From Streptomyces liliifuscus (GTDB lineage Bacteria; Actinomycetota; Actinomycetes; Streptomycetales; Streptomycetaceae), in the NCBI RefSeq assembly GCF_016598615.1, contig NZ_CP066831.1, positions 124,001-188,000 on the forward strand: a stretch of 64,000 bases of DNA, written 5' to 3'. The notes below the pieces were generated by a model that was not told where the DNA came from, did not search any database, and was given only the letters and a program-made list of their open reading frames with translations. The position numbers and the translations under genes are program-made. Each line of letters begins with the position of its first letter. The stretch's first letter is position 1. This document shows positions 57,971 to 64,000 of the stretch, piece by piece.

Positions 57971-58768
57971 TCAGGAGTGGGCTTTCTTGAGGCGTCTCCA
58001 GCAGATGAGGCTGCAGGCCAGGGAAACGAAGGCTTCGTGGAGTTCGGTTCGGCGTTCCCAGCGGACGGCGAGACGCCTGAACTGATGGAGCAGGGCGAAA
58101 GTCTGCTCCACGACGTAGCGGAGCTTGCCCATGCCCTTGATGTTCGGTGATCCCTTACGTGAGATGACAGGCAGGATCCGCCGTTGTCGCAGCTCGTCGC
58201 GGTGGACATTGGAGTCGTAGCCCTTGTCACCGAGCAGGGCGTCGGGCCTGCGACGGGGCCGGCCGGGGCGGCCCGCAACGGGCGGGATGCCGTCAACCAG
58301 GGCGAGGGTCTGGGTGACGTCGTTGACGTTGGCCGCAGTCGTAATGACCTTGAACGGGGTGCCGCGTCCGTCGCAGATCAAGTGGTGCTTGCTGCCGGTT
58401 TTCCGCCGGTCGACCGGTGTCGGCACCCCCTTTTTCGCCCGGACATGGGAACCATCCACGCACGCCCGTGACCAGTCGAGTTCACCGGCCGCGTTCAACT
58501 TCGCGAGCAGGACCCGGTGGAGTTGGTCGAAGACCCCGGCCCTCTGCCACCGGTCCAGACGCCGCCAGCAGGTCTGACCCGATCCGAACCCCAGCTCCAG
58601 CGGCAGCAGTTGCCAGGCGATGTCGTTGCGCAGCACGTACAGGATGCCCTGCAGGCACAGTCGGTCCGGAACTGGCCGCGGACCGGGAGCTTTCTCCGGC
58701 CAGGGCGGCAGCAACGGCTCCATCAGCGCCCACAAGTCGTCGTCCACGATCCACGGCCGAGTACTCAC
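57971..58768 (-). CDS. IS5-family DDE transposase, single frame
   Basis: A 265-residue protein from GTG 58768: STRPWIVDDDLWALMEPLLPPWP, LGFGSGQTCWRRLDRWQRAG, SRACVDGSHVRAKKGVPTPVDRRKTGSKHHLICDGRGTP, LLGDKGYDSNVHRDELRQR, KLRYVVEQTFALLHQFRRLAVRWERR. The DDE residues lie in CVDGSH, LLGDKGYD and YVVEQTF. At the site where copy 1 needs a frameshift, this copy has AAAAAGGGGG and reads straight through. It is probably functional by sequence. Confidence 0.9.
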   Translation of the reverse strand: MSTRPWIVDDDLWALMEPLLPPWPEKAPGPRPVPDRLCLQGILYVLRNDIAWQLLPLELGFGSGQTCWRRLDRWQRAGVFDQLHRVLLAKLNAAGELDWSRACVDGSHVRAKKGVPTPVDRRKTGSKHHLICDGRGTPFKVITTAANVNDVTQTLALVDGIPPVAGRPGRPRRRPDALLGDKGYDSNVHRDELRQRRILPVISRKGSPNIKGMGKLRYVVEQTFALLHQFRRLAVRWERRTELHEAFVSLACSLICWRRLKKAHS

Positions 58769-58855
58769 ACCATCGCGAACGGCCGAATCCTCACACCGGT
58801 CACGGCCAACCAGGACGTTGCAGCAAGATCGTGTTATGAGCTCTAAGGAGGCGCC

Positions 58856-59161
58856 ATGGCTACCGTTACGACACGGCTTCGGCCCTACCGGCGGAACTTG
58901 CGACGCCCTACCGTGGCAATTTCCACCGTCGTGCTCGCCGTTGGTCTCGCGCTGGGGGGTGGCGCACTCTCTCCGGCATCAGCTTTTGCCAGTGAGCACC
59001 GGGGAACCGAGCAGGACGGCACCGTACACATCCAAGCGTGGGCCGGGCCCTTCGCCTCTTGGGACGTGTGTAGCGTTACCCGGCGGTATATGGACAGCCT
59101 CGGATACCGCACCACACCGTGCATTCACGAGCCCGAAGGCTGGTTCTTCCAGTACTTCTGA
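58856..59161 (+). CDS. small secreted protein
   Basis: A 101-residue ORF from ATG 58856 with AAGGAGGCGCC immediately upstream, touching the IS copy 2 end. Basic N-terminus (TTRLRPYRRNLRRP), hydrophobic core TVAISTVVLAVGLALGGGALSPASAFA and a cleavage-like AFA-S. The mature part is short with two Cys (WDVCSVTRRY, TTPCIHEP). No family recognised. The IS insertion sits directly against its ribosome binding site, so its promoter may now be inside or beyond the element. Confidence 0.65.
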   Translation: MATVTTRLRPYRRNLRRPTVAISTVVLAVGLALGGGALSPASAFASEHRGTEQDGTVHIQAWAGPFASWDVCSVTRRYMDSLGYRTTPCIHEPEGWFFQYF

Positions 59162-59169
59162 TCGGTCAG

Positions 59170-59340
59170 GTGGCCTACGGCGACCGCAACACGGTGGAGC
59201 GGGCGATCAACCTGCTCAAGCAGAACCGGATGGTCGCGACCCGCTATGACAAGCGGGCCGCGACCTTCGACGTGACCGTGCAGGTGGCCTCGATCCGGAG
59301 CTGGCTCCGTGACCTGACCCGTTCAAAAAACAGGGCCTAG
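59170..59340 (+). pseudogene. C-terminal remnant of an IS5-type transposase
   Basis: The frame reads YGDRNTVERAINLLKQNRMVATRYDKRAATFDVTVQVASIRSWLRDL, the C-terminal segment after the catalytic Glu (R-x-x-V-E-R-x-I-N) in IS5-type transposases, with R.YDKR conserved. Everything upstream is gone. Confidence 0.75.
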
Positions 59341-59671
59341 GTGCGGCGGCGAGCGGTGCGCGCCCCGGCGCGGCCGAGCACGCGACGAAGTCGCGCGCGC
59401 AGTGCCGATGCCGGGGCGCGCACCCGGCGCCACTAACGGCGGCATCCGCCCGAGCGGGAAGACGGTGTCGGCCGTCCTGCCGCTGCCGCACTGGCCCCGG
59501 CACCATGAAAGTCGGTCACGCCGGGATACTAGGGGCCCTAGGCCTCGCGACGGTTGACGCGATGCGGGCGCTCCTGGCATCGGTGGCCACTCGCCCACGA
59601 GCGCCACGGACGCCGGTAGCGCGCCGGTCGAGGAAATGATTCGGCGCCGATTGTCGCGCCGGAGGGGTTGG
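59341..59671. other. gene-free stretch with a nested inverted repeat
   Basis: No credible ORF. It holds a two-level palindrome. Outer 15-bp perfect arms lie at 59355-59369 and 59410-59424 (GTGCGCGCCCCGGC core). Between them is a second hairpin, CGCGAC-GAA-GTCGCG, at 59381-59395. As RNA this would form a long stem with an inner stem-loop. It lies between the transposase remnant and the end of the leftward TetR gene. Confidence 0.6.
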
Positions 59672-60307
59672 CTACCGGTAAGCCCGCAGGAACACATCGA
59701 CACCGTCGGCGATGATCGCCAGGATCTCCGGTTCTCCCGCCTCGGCGTCCCCTCGAGCATTGAGTGTCTCCAGCGCGAGACTGATGGTGAGGGCCGTGAA
59801 GTGGCGCGCCGCCAGGCCGGGATCCTCGGCGCGGATCTCGCCGTCGGCGACCAGCACGGCGAACCGCTCCTCCAGCATCCGTTCGGGGCGGTCGCGCGTG
59901 GCCTCGGCCAGCTGCGGTATCGCCCATCGCTGCGAGGTCAGTCGCCGGAAGGTCACGTAGTCGGACGACGGAAAGGTCTGCGTGACCACTCGTTGCCCGA
60001 ACGCCGTCAACGCTTCGCGCAGGTCACGACCCCGAGCCAGCTCCTCGTCGATCGCGGAGCGAATGGTGTCGACCACCGCGTTGTGGGCACGCTCGATCAC
60101 CCGCAGAAAGACCGTTCCCTTGTCCCCGAAGTGGTCGTAGACGGTCCGCTTCGAGACCTGTGCCCGACCTGCGATGGCATCGACGCTCGCCCGCTCATAG
60201 CCCTCCGCGAGAAACAGCGCCTCCGCGGCTTCCAGGATAGCCGCCCTCTTGCCTTCGGAACGCCGCCGGCGCCCGGGAGTCTGAACCGCCGCGATTGCCC
60301 TCGACAT
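59672..60307 (-). CDS. TetR/AcrR-family transcriptional regulator
   Basis: A 211-residue protein from ATG 60307. HTH: EGKRAAILEAAEALFLAEGYERASVDAIAGRAQVSKRTVYDHFGDKGTVF. The C-terminal part (FRRLTSQRWAIPQLAEATRDR.....LAARHFTALTISLALE) matches the TetR_C_33-like dimerisation/ligand domain. It is divergent from the crotonase-type gene at 60455 with a 147-bp shared promoter containing CACTCGCGAGTGTA near 60347, whose core ACTCGCGAGT is a perfect palindrome and a likely operator. Confidence 0.9.
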   Translation of the reverse strand: MSRAIAAVQTPGRRRRSEGKRAAILEAAEALFLAEGYERASVDAIAGRAQVSKRTVYDHFGDKGTVFLRVIERAHNAVVDTIRSAIDEELARGRDLREALTAFGQRVVTQTFPSSDYVTFRRLTSQRWAIPQLAEATRDRPERMLEERFAVLVADGEIRAEDPGLAARHFTALTISLALETLNARGDAEAGEPEILAIIADGVDVFLRAYR

Positions 60308-60344
60308 GAGCTCAGCGTACAGTCGACTCCTAAAATCACACTCG

Positions 60345-60358
60345 CGAGTGTACTTTGT
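60345..60358. promoter_or_regulatory. palindrome ACTCGCGAGT in the TetR/crotonase promoter
   Basis: The 10-bp self-complementary core ACTCGCGAGT lies between the divergent TetR and crotonase genes, flanked by A/T-rich AAAATCAC and GTACTTTG. Position and symmetry fit a TetR operator. Coordinates are approximate within a few bases. Confidence 0.45.
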
Positions 60359-60454
60359 GATGCGGGGCCGACGCGTGTGGTCGGCCGGTCCACCCTGGCG
60401 TCGCCCGAGCCTCGAAGCATCGATGGCGGCCGCCCACTACGTGGAGGTACTGAC

Positions 60455-61309
60455 ATGGCTTTCCATCCGGCCGATCACTGGGACGGCTACCTCGCTCCGC
60501 CCGACTTCGAGGAGTACTCGGCCAGGTATGCGGACTTCTTCCGGATGCGCCGCGAGGACGGCATCATCGAGGTCCGCCTGCACACGGACGACGGCCCGTA
60601 CGCCCACACCCACGCCGCACACAATGTCTGGACGCGCGTGTGGCAGGAGATAGGCAACGACCCCGAGAACCAGGTCCTGATCGTCACCGGCACCGGTGAC
60701 AGGTGGATGACCGGAAACCCCAAGGGGCTCAACCCCAAACCTGCCTCCGAGCTGGATCCCGACCACATCTACCAGCGGATGACGGACGGCTGGAAGCTCA
60801 TCGAGAGTTTCGCCAACAACATCGACATTCCGACCATCGCGGCCGTCAACGGCCCCGGCGTGCACACCGAGTTCGCCATGATGAGCGACGTGACACTCGC
60901 GGCGCCGGACGCCGACTTCATGGACCCGCACTTCTGGCTCGGTTCCCCTCCCGGGGACGGTCAGTACATGGCGCTTCAAGCCCTGATGGGTCCCAAGCGG
61001 GCCGCGTACTACATCTATGCGGCCAAGTCGATCCCGGCGGACAAGGCCCTCGAGTGGGGGATCGTCAGCGACGTACTCCCCCGCGAGGAGCTCCTCGATC
61101 GGTCCTGGGAACTCGCACGGTTCATCATGAAGCGGCCGCGCTACACGCGGTGGGCCACCCACAACATCGTGTCGCGGCACTGGAAGAAGACGGTGGCCGA
61201 GGACTTCGGCTTCCACATGGCTCATCAGATGCTCGCCAACGTCGCCAGCAAGTCCCGGGTTCCCGACCCGGAACTGCTCGCCGACTCCGAGGCGCGCAAG
61301 CTGTTCTGA
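60455..61309 (+). CDS. crotonase-superfamily hydrolase, 6-oxocamphor hydrolase-like
   Basis: A 284-residue protein from ATG 60455 (GGAGGT upstream). Crotonase-fold landmarks: LIVTGTGDRWM, IPTIAAVNGPGVHTEFAMMSDVTLAAPDADFMDPHFWLGSPPGDGQYM. The His in GVHTE, the His in DPHF and the Asp in PGDG occupy positions that 6-oxocamphor hydrolase (CamK) uses to cleave the C-C bond of a cyclic beta-diketone. Ordinary enoyl-CoA hydratases carry Glu residues in this region. The ending MKRPRYTRWATHNIVSRHWKK also fits. The inferred role is retro-Claisen cleavage of a diketone or a related reaction, under control of the divergent TetR. Confidence 0.78.
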   Translation: MAFHPADHWDGYLAPPDFEEYSARYADFFRMRREDGIIEVRLHTDDGPYAHTHAAHNVWTRVWQEIGNDPENQVLIVTGTGDRWMTGNPKGLNPKPASELDPDHIYQRMTDGWKLIESFANNIDIPTIAAVNGPGVHTEFAMMSDVTLAAPDADFMDPHFWLGSPPGDGQYMALQALMGPKRAAYYIYAAKSIPADKALEWGIVSDVLPREELLDRSWELARFIMKRPRYTRWATHNIVSRHWKKTVAEDFGFHMAHQMLANVASKSRVPDPELLADSEARKLF

Positions 61310-61330
61310 CGACGTCTCAACAGACCGGTC

Positions 61331-61416
61331 CGGCTTGCGGCTTGCGGCTTGCGGCTTGCGGCTTGCGGCTTGCGGCTTGCGGCTTGCGGCTTGCGGCTTG
61401 CGGCTTGCGGCTTGCG
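61331..61416. repeat. heptamer tandem repeat, 12 x CGGCTTG
   Basis: Twelve perfect copies of CGGCTTG in 61331-61414, then CG, starting 21 bp after the crotonase stop. Copy number is likely to vary between strains. It does not encode a credible peptide. Confidence 0.95.
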
Positions 61417-61494
61417 CATGGTCGAAGCCCGACCGACCTGTTGCCTCCGCCCCAGTCCCGGCACGCGCACATCCCTTGAACGCGGAGTACGAGC

Positions 61495-62286
61495 TTGATC
61501 GAACGGCATGAGCACCTCGGGAAACTTGTCACCGACGCGACCGCACAGCTCAGTACCACCTCGTCGTGGCTCGTGGTGAGCACGTCGCCGGCCCACCCTG
61601 CGTCGGCCGAGTTCAACGCAGCGAGCGGCAAAGACGTCCAGCGATGGGTCGGTCGGCAGGTTGCTGACTGGCCCGCGCCGATCCCTCTCGGAGGCGAGCA
61701 CCCAGACGTCCGCACGGACAGGCTGAGCTTCGCGCCACCGCGGCAACCGGGCCGTACGGCGAACTCGTACTACTACGAGTTCCATTCGGACGGGTCAGCA
61801 CTCGGTGGGCTGCAGGTGGGAACACTGCAGAACAGCCCCCCGGCCGGCGAACCCGTCTGGGCACTGGGCGAGGGAGCTGTCGCCTGGATCACCATCGCCA
61901 TGCTGCGTCTCAACGCGGCCTTCGCCGGTCACGTCTCGACCCTGGGCGAAGCCGCCGTGCAAGTCACTGTCATCTGCCCCGTCGACCCCAGCCCCACGGT
62001 GCCGATACAGGTGTGGAACCATGCCGGTGGCGTGTACGGTCCGGCAGGAAAGCGCCAGTACACCAGTGTTAGCTCCGCTCGTTCCGCCGTGGACCTGACC
62101 ACGTGCCTGTCGCCCCGGCTCGCCGCTGCCGCGCGGCCGTTCCTCGTCGACCTGCTGCAGCAGTTCGGAGTCTCCGAGCCACGCCATGTCGACCCTTCCG
62201 GAGTCGTCCGGCGCCAGCACTTCACCGGCCACGACGAGTTGATTCACGCGTGGGCCGATGCGATCGGCATTCCGTCCGAGCCGTGA
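61495..62286 (+). CDS. conserved protein of unknown function
   Basis: A 263-residue ORF from TTG 61495 (GGAG upstream): MIERHEHLGKLVTDATAQLSTTSSWLVVSTSP... It has an internal SYYYEFHSDGSALGGLQVGTLQ strand pair, GEPVWALGEGAVAWITIAMLRLNAAFAG and a C-terminal helix (RPFLVDLLQQFGV). Amino-acid composition and codon bias are those of a real Streptomyces gene, and no signal or membrane segment is seen. I do not recognise the family; a ligand-binding domain of the AlbA/Schlafen-associated kind is only a guess. Both flanks carry heptamer repeats. Confidence 0.7.
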   Translation: MIERHEHLGKLVTDATAQLSTTSSWLVVSTSPAHPASAEFNAASGKDVQRWVGRQVADWPAPIPLGGEHPDVRTDRLSFAPPRQPGRTANSYYYEFHSDGSALGGLQVGTLQNSPPAGEPVWALGEGAVAWITIAMLRLNAAFAGHVSTLGEAAVQVTVICPVDPSPTVPIQVWNHAGGVYGPAGKRQYTSVSSARSAVDLTTCLSPRLAAAARPFLVDLLQQFGVSEPRHVDPSGVVRRQHFTGHDELIHAWADAIGIPSEP

Positions 62287-62303
62287 CGGTCACCGTGCCA
62301 CCG

Positions 62304-62345
62304 GGCTCCTGGCTCCTGGCTCCTGGCTCCTGGCTCCTGGCTCCT
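62304..62345. repeat. heptamer tandem repeat, 6 x GGCTCCT
   Basis: Six perfect copies of GGCTCCT starting 18 bp after the stop of the unknown gene, in the gap before the convergent phosphatase gene. It is a second heptamer array within 1 kb of the first, with a different unit. Confidence 0.95.
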
Positions 62346-62380
62346 GCCAAACCTTCAGCGCCCTCGGTGACGGTGGAAGT

Positions 62381-63502
62381 TCAGTGCGACGGTGACCAAC
62401 GGACGGTCAGGACCGCGACATCGTCGTGCCGGCCGCCTTGGCCGGCGAAGGCGAGGCTGTCCTCGAACAGGGCCTGAGGCAGGTCGGTCGGCGAGAGGTC
62501 GAGCTTCTCCAGACGCTCGTCGACCGGGTAGAACGTGCCGTCGGGCGCGCGGGTTTCGGTGAGGCCGTCCGTGCTCAGCAACAGCGTCGCGCCGTGGGGA
62601 AAGCGGAACCAGCCGACCGTCGTGGGTTCGGAGGCGAGTTCGGCGAGACCGAGCGGGACGCCGGAGTCCAGCGAGGGGCTGGTGATGGTGCCCTCGTGCA
62701 TGACGTAGGGCGAGATGTGCCCGCAGTTGATGGCCTGCGCGTCCTCGATGCCCGTCTCGATACCGATGATCAAGGCGGTGACGAAGCGTTCGTCGTCGCC
62801 GGTGTGTTCGGCGTAGGAATTGTGGCGTACGACAGCGGCGTCCAGCGCGTCGACGAGCGCCGTGAGAGTCGGCTCGCGGTGGGCGGCCTCGCGGAAGGCT
62901 CCGATGGTGGCGAACGCGGTACCCACCGCGGCCAGTCCCTTGCCCTGCACGTCCCCGATCAGCACGCGCGTCCCCCACGGCGATGCGACCACGTCGTAGA
63001 TGTCGCCGCCGACGAGTCTGTCCTCATGGAGGGGTTCGTAGACCCCGTTGACCAGAACGTCTCCGGTGACCAGGGGCAGAGGGTGCAGGATGTGGCGCTG
63101 CATAGCGGCGGCTGTGGAGCGCAGCCGGAGCATCTCGTGTTCCCTCCTGATCCGCCTGCTGCAGGCGTAGACCGAGGTCGTGGCCAGGACGAGGGTGAAC
63201 AGGACCAGCAGGAGGCGGTCGAGCCAGCGGCTCTCGTCGACGTCCCGCAGCACCGCGGTCGTGGTGACGACGAGTGTGGTCCACGCGGCGACGAACCCGG
63301 TCTGCCGGACGGTGCACAGCGCCGATGCCGTCCCGGGCAGGAACACCAGAAGTCCGAGGAGCCACACCTCGGAGCGGGACAGGATGCCGAGGGCCTCCAC
63401 CAGGGCCGTCAGCGCCACCACGGCGGCGATCAGTTCGGCGTTGCCCGGAGGCTCGATGGCCTCGAAGGCTTCGGCGGGTCTCTTCCGGAGGCTACCGGAC
63501 AT
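62381..63502 (-). CDS. membrane-anchored PP2C (SpoIIE/RsbU-type) protein phosphatase
   Basis: A 373-residue protein from ATG 63502 (GGGAG upstream). About residues 20-105 form four or so hydrophobic helices (AELIAAVVALTALVEALGIL, VWLLGLLVFLPGTASAL, RLLLVLFTLVLATTSVYA). The cytosolic SpoIIE phosphatase domain follows: LVGGDIYDVVASPWGTRVLIGDVQGKGL (metal-binding Asp residues), NCGHISPYV, LLLSTDGLTETR and GGRHDDVAVLTVRW. Such proteins dephosphorylate anti-anti-sigma factors to set alternative sigma-factor activity. It has no GAF/PAS sensor, so the membrane part may sense. It lies 112 bp downstream of the response regulator gene. Confidence 0.92.
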   Translation of the reverse strand: MSGSLRKRPAEAFEAIEPPGNAELIAAVVALTALVEALGILSRSEVWLLGLLVFLPGTASALCTVRQTGFVAAWTTLVVTTTAVLRDVDESRWLDRLLLVLFTLVLATTSVYACSRRIRREHEMLRLRSTAAAMQRHILHPLPLVTGDVLVNGVYEPLHEDRLVGGDIYDVVASPWGTRVLIGDVQGKGLAAVGTAFATIGAFREAAHREPTLTALVDALDAAVVRHNSYAEHTGDDERFVTALIIGIETGIEDAQAINCGHISPYVMHEGTITSPSLDSGVPLGLAELASEPTTVGWFRFPHGATLLLSTDGLTETRAPDGTFYPVDERLEKLDLSPTDLPQALFEDSLAFAGQGGRHDDVAVLTVRWSPSH

Positions 63503-63614
63503 GAACGCTCCCAGGCAGATGGTGATCTCCTGGAACTGTATTCCGGCCCCGGTGTGCTGCGGGCTTCTCGCCGAGCAGACACTCGGTTCAACCAGCCCGG
63601 TCAGTCGAAACGCC

Positions 63615-64000
63615 TCACGGAAGAGGTCGCGCCAGGCCCACCTGGTAGGCGATGGCAACCAACTGGGCGCGGCTGCGTGCCTCCATCTTCGTCTTGGCCC
63701 GCTGAACATGCGTTCGGACTGTCAATGGGCTGAGGCACGCCTCCTCGGCGATCTCGTCGTCGGATTTCCCGTCCGCCACGAGAACCACCATCTCGCGCTC
63801 GCGAGGGGTGAGGTTCTCCAGAACCCGCGGGGTCGGACCGCCGCTGTGGTCGGGCGTGGCGAGAAAGCGTGCGATGAGGGAGCGTGTGGCTGCGGGGGAC
63901 AGAAGTGCGTCTCCGGAGGCCACGGTGCGAATTCCGCCGAGGAGTTCATCAGCGGTGACGTTCTTGCCGAGGAAGCCGCTGGCGCCGACGCGCAGGGCCC
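63615..64000 (-). CDS. NarL/FixJ-family response regulator, C-terminal part (5' end outside window)
   Basis: The frame enters from the right edge as ALRVGASGFLGKNVTADELLGGIRTVASGDALLSPAATRSLIARFL, the alpha4-alpha5 end of a receiver domain with the conserved GKNVT Lys. It continues with the LuxR HTH: LTPREREMVVLVADGKSDDEIAEEACLSPLTVRTHVQRAKTKMEARSRAQLVAIAYQVGLA. The phospho-acceptor Asp lies outside the window. It probably belongs to a two-component pair upstream. Same strand and close spacing suggest co-transcription with the PP2C phosphatase. Confidence 0.92.
   Translation of the reverse strand, partial: ALRVGASGFLGKNVTADELLGGIRTVASGDALLSPAATRSLIARFLATPDHSGGPTPRVLENLTPREREMVVLVADGKSDDEIAEEACLSPLTVRTHVQRAKTKMEARSRAQLVAIAYQVGLARPLP

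Larger units (their letters stand above)
57513..58846 (-). mobile_element. IS5-family (IS427-group-like) element, copy 2, with a different passenger gene
   Basis: The ends are TTAGAGCTCCTAACACGATC (from 57513) and, read inward from 58846, TTAGAGCTCATAACACGATC, with 22 of 23 bases matching. They share GAGCTC.TAACACGATCTTG with copy 1. The transposase points left and is in one uninterrupted frame. The 0.4-kb segment beyond the transposase stop carries an unrelated passenger ORF on the opposite strand. Confidence 0.85.

Noticed and set aside
61317..61785. Repetitive peptide frames (AASRKPQ and ACGLRLA units) across the heptamer array
   Set aside because: They are simply the translation of the CGGCTTG repeat; no start signal or conserved flanking sequence.
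1..64000. CRISPR array, tRNA or rRNA genes
   Set aside because: No spaced 25-40 bp direct repeats and no cloverleaf or rRNA motifs were noticed on either strand; the only short tandem repeats are the two heptamer arrays.

Overview
The window is GC-rich DNA with strongly G/C-biased third codon positions, frequent GTG starts, Tat and lipoprotein signals and many MmyB-type XRE, TetR and SDR genes. It looks like a Streptomyces or close relative, probably accessory (chromosome-arm) DNA, because remnants of at least seven insertion sequences are scattered through it.

Layout. 1-3314: the start of an alpha/beta hydrolase, then a leftward set (haem-oxygenase-like HDO protein, HemK2-like methyltransferase, CDGSH iron-sulfur protein). 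3986-9198: a PaoABC-type Tat-exported molybdenum aldehyde oxidoreductase with its XdhC-family maturation factor. 9210-13109: an IS1380-like element with a broken transposase, an SDR/XRE pair, and a second fragment of the same IS. 13364-19457: a redox/efflux island (MFS pump, XRE regulator, zinc alcohol dehydrogenase, two SDRs, cyclophilin-like lipoprotein, dead cupin gene) in which a 14-bp palindromic motif recurs in two promoters. 19546-20326: gene and IS debris.

20479-37622 is the centrepiece: a single five-module NRPS of 5,615 residues plus MbtH. Domain order is C-A-T / C-A-T / C-A-T / dual(E/C)-A-T / C-A-T-TE. Pocket residues read by eye suggest acyl/aryl?-X1(Ser-like but altered)-Asn-D-aromatic-Phe-Pro. 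The first C domain resembles that of EntF, but no loading enzyme is nearby.

38529-47408: a tandem Lrp/AsnC regulator faces an eight-gene leftward operon, mostly with 4-bp ATGA overlaps. It encodes an amidohydrolase, MFS transporter, RidA, PLP beta-eliminating lyase, split TPP 2-oxoacid decarboxylase, aldehyde dehydrogenase and homoserine-dehydrogenase-like protein. Together these read as a catabolic route from an imported amide or hydroxy-amino acid to a carboxylic acid.

47550-52405: IS701 and IS481 remnants, a MazF-like toxin without a visible antitoxin, a TetR/SDR pair with a perfect operator palindrome, a MOSC protein and a decapitated AraC gene that meet at a recombination scar. 52995-59161: an island of small secreted proteins and a class-A-type serine hydrolase with an SH3-like tail, broken up by two related IS5-family elements that each carry a different non-transposase passenger gene. 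59672-64000: a TetR/crotonase pair (6-oxocamphor-hydrolase-like), a conserved unknown gene bracketed by two heptamer tandem repeats, a membrane PP2C (SpoIIE-type) phosphatase and the end of a NarL-type response regulator.

All functional calls rest on reading motifs; no database search was run.
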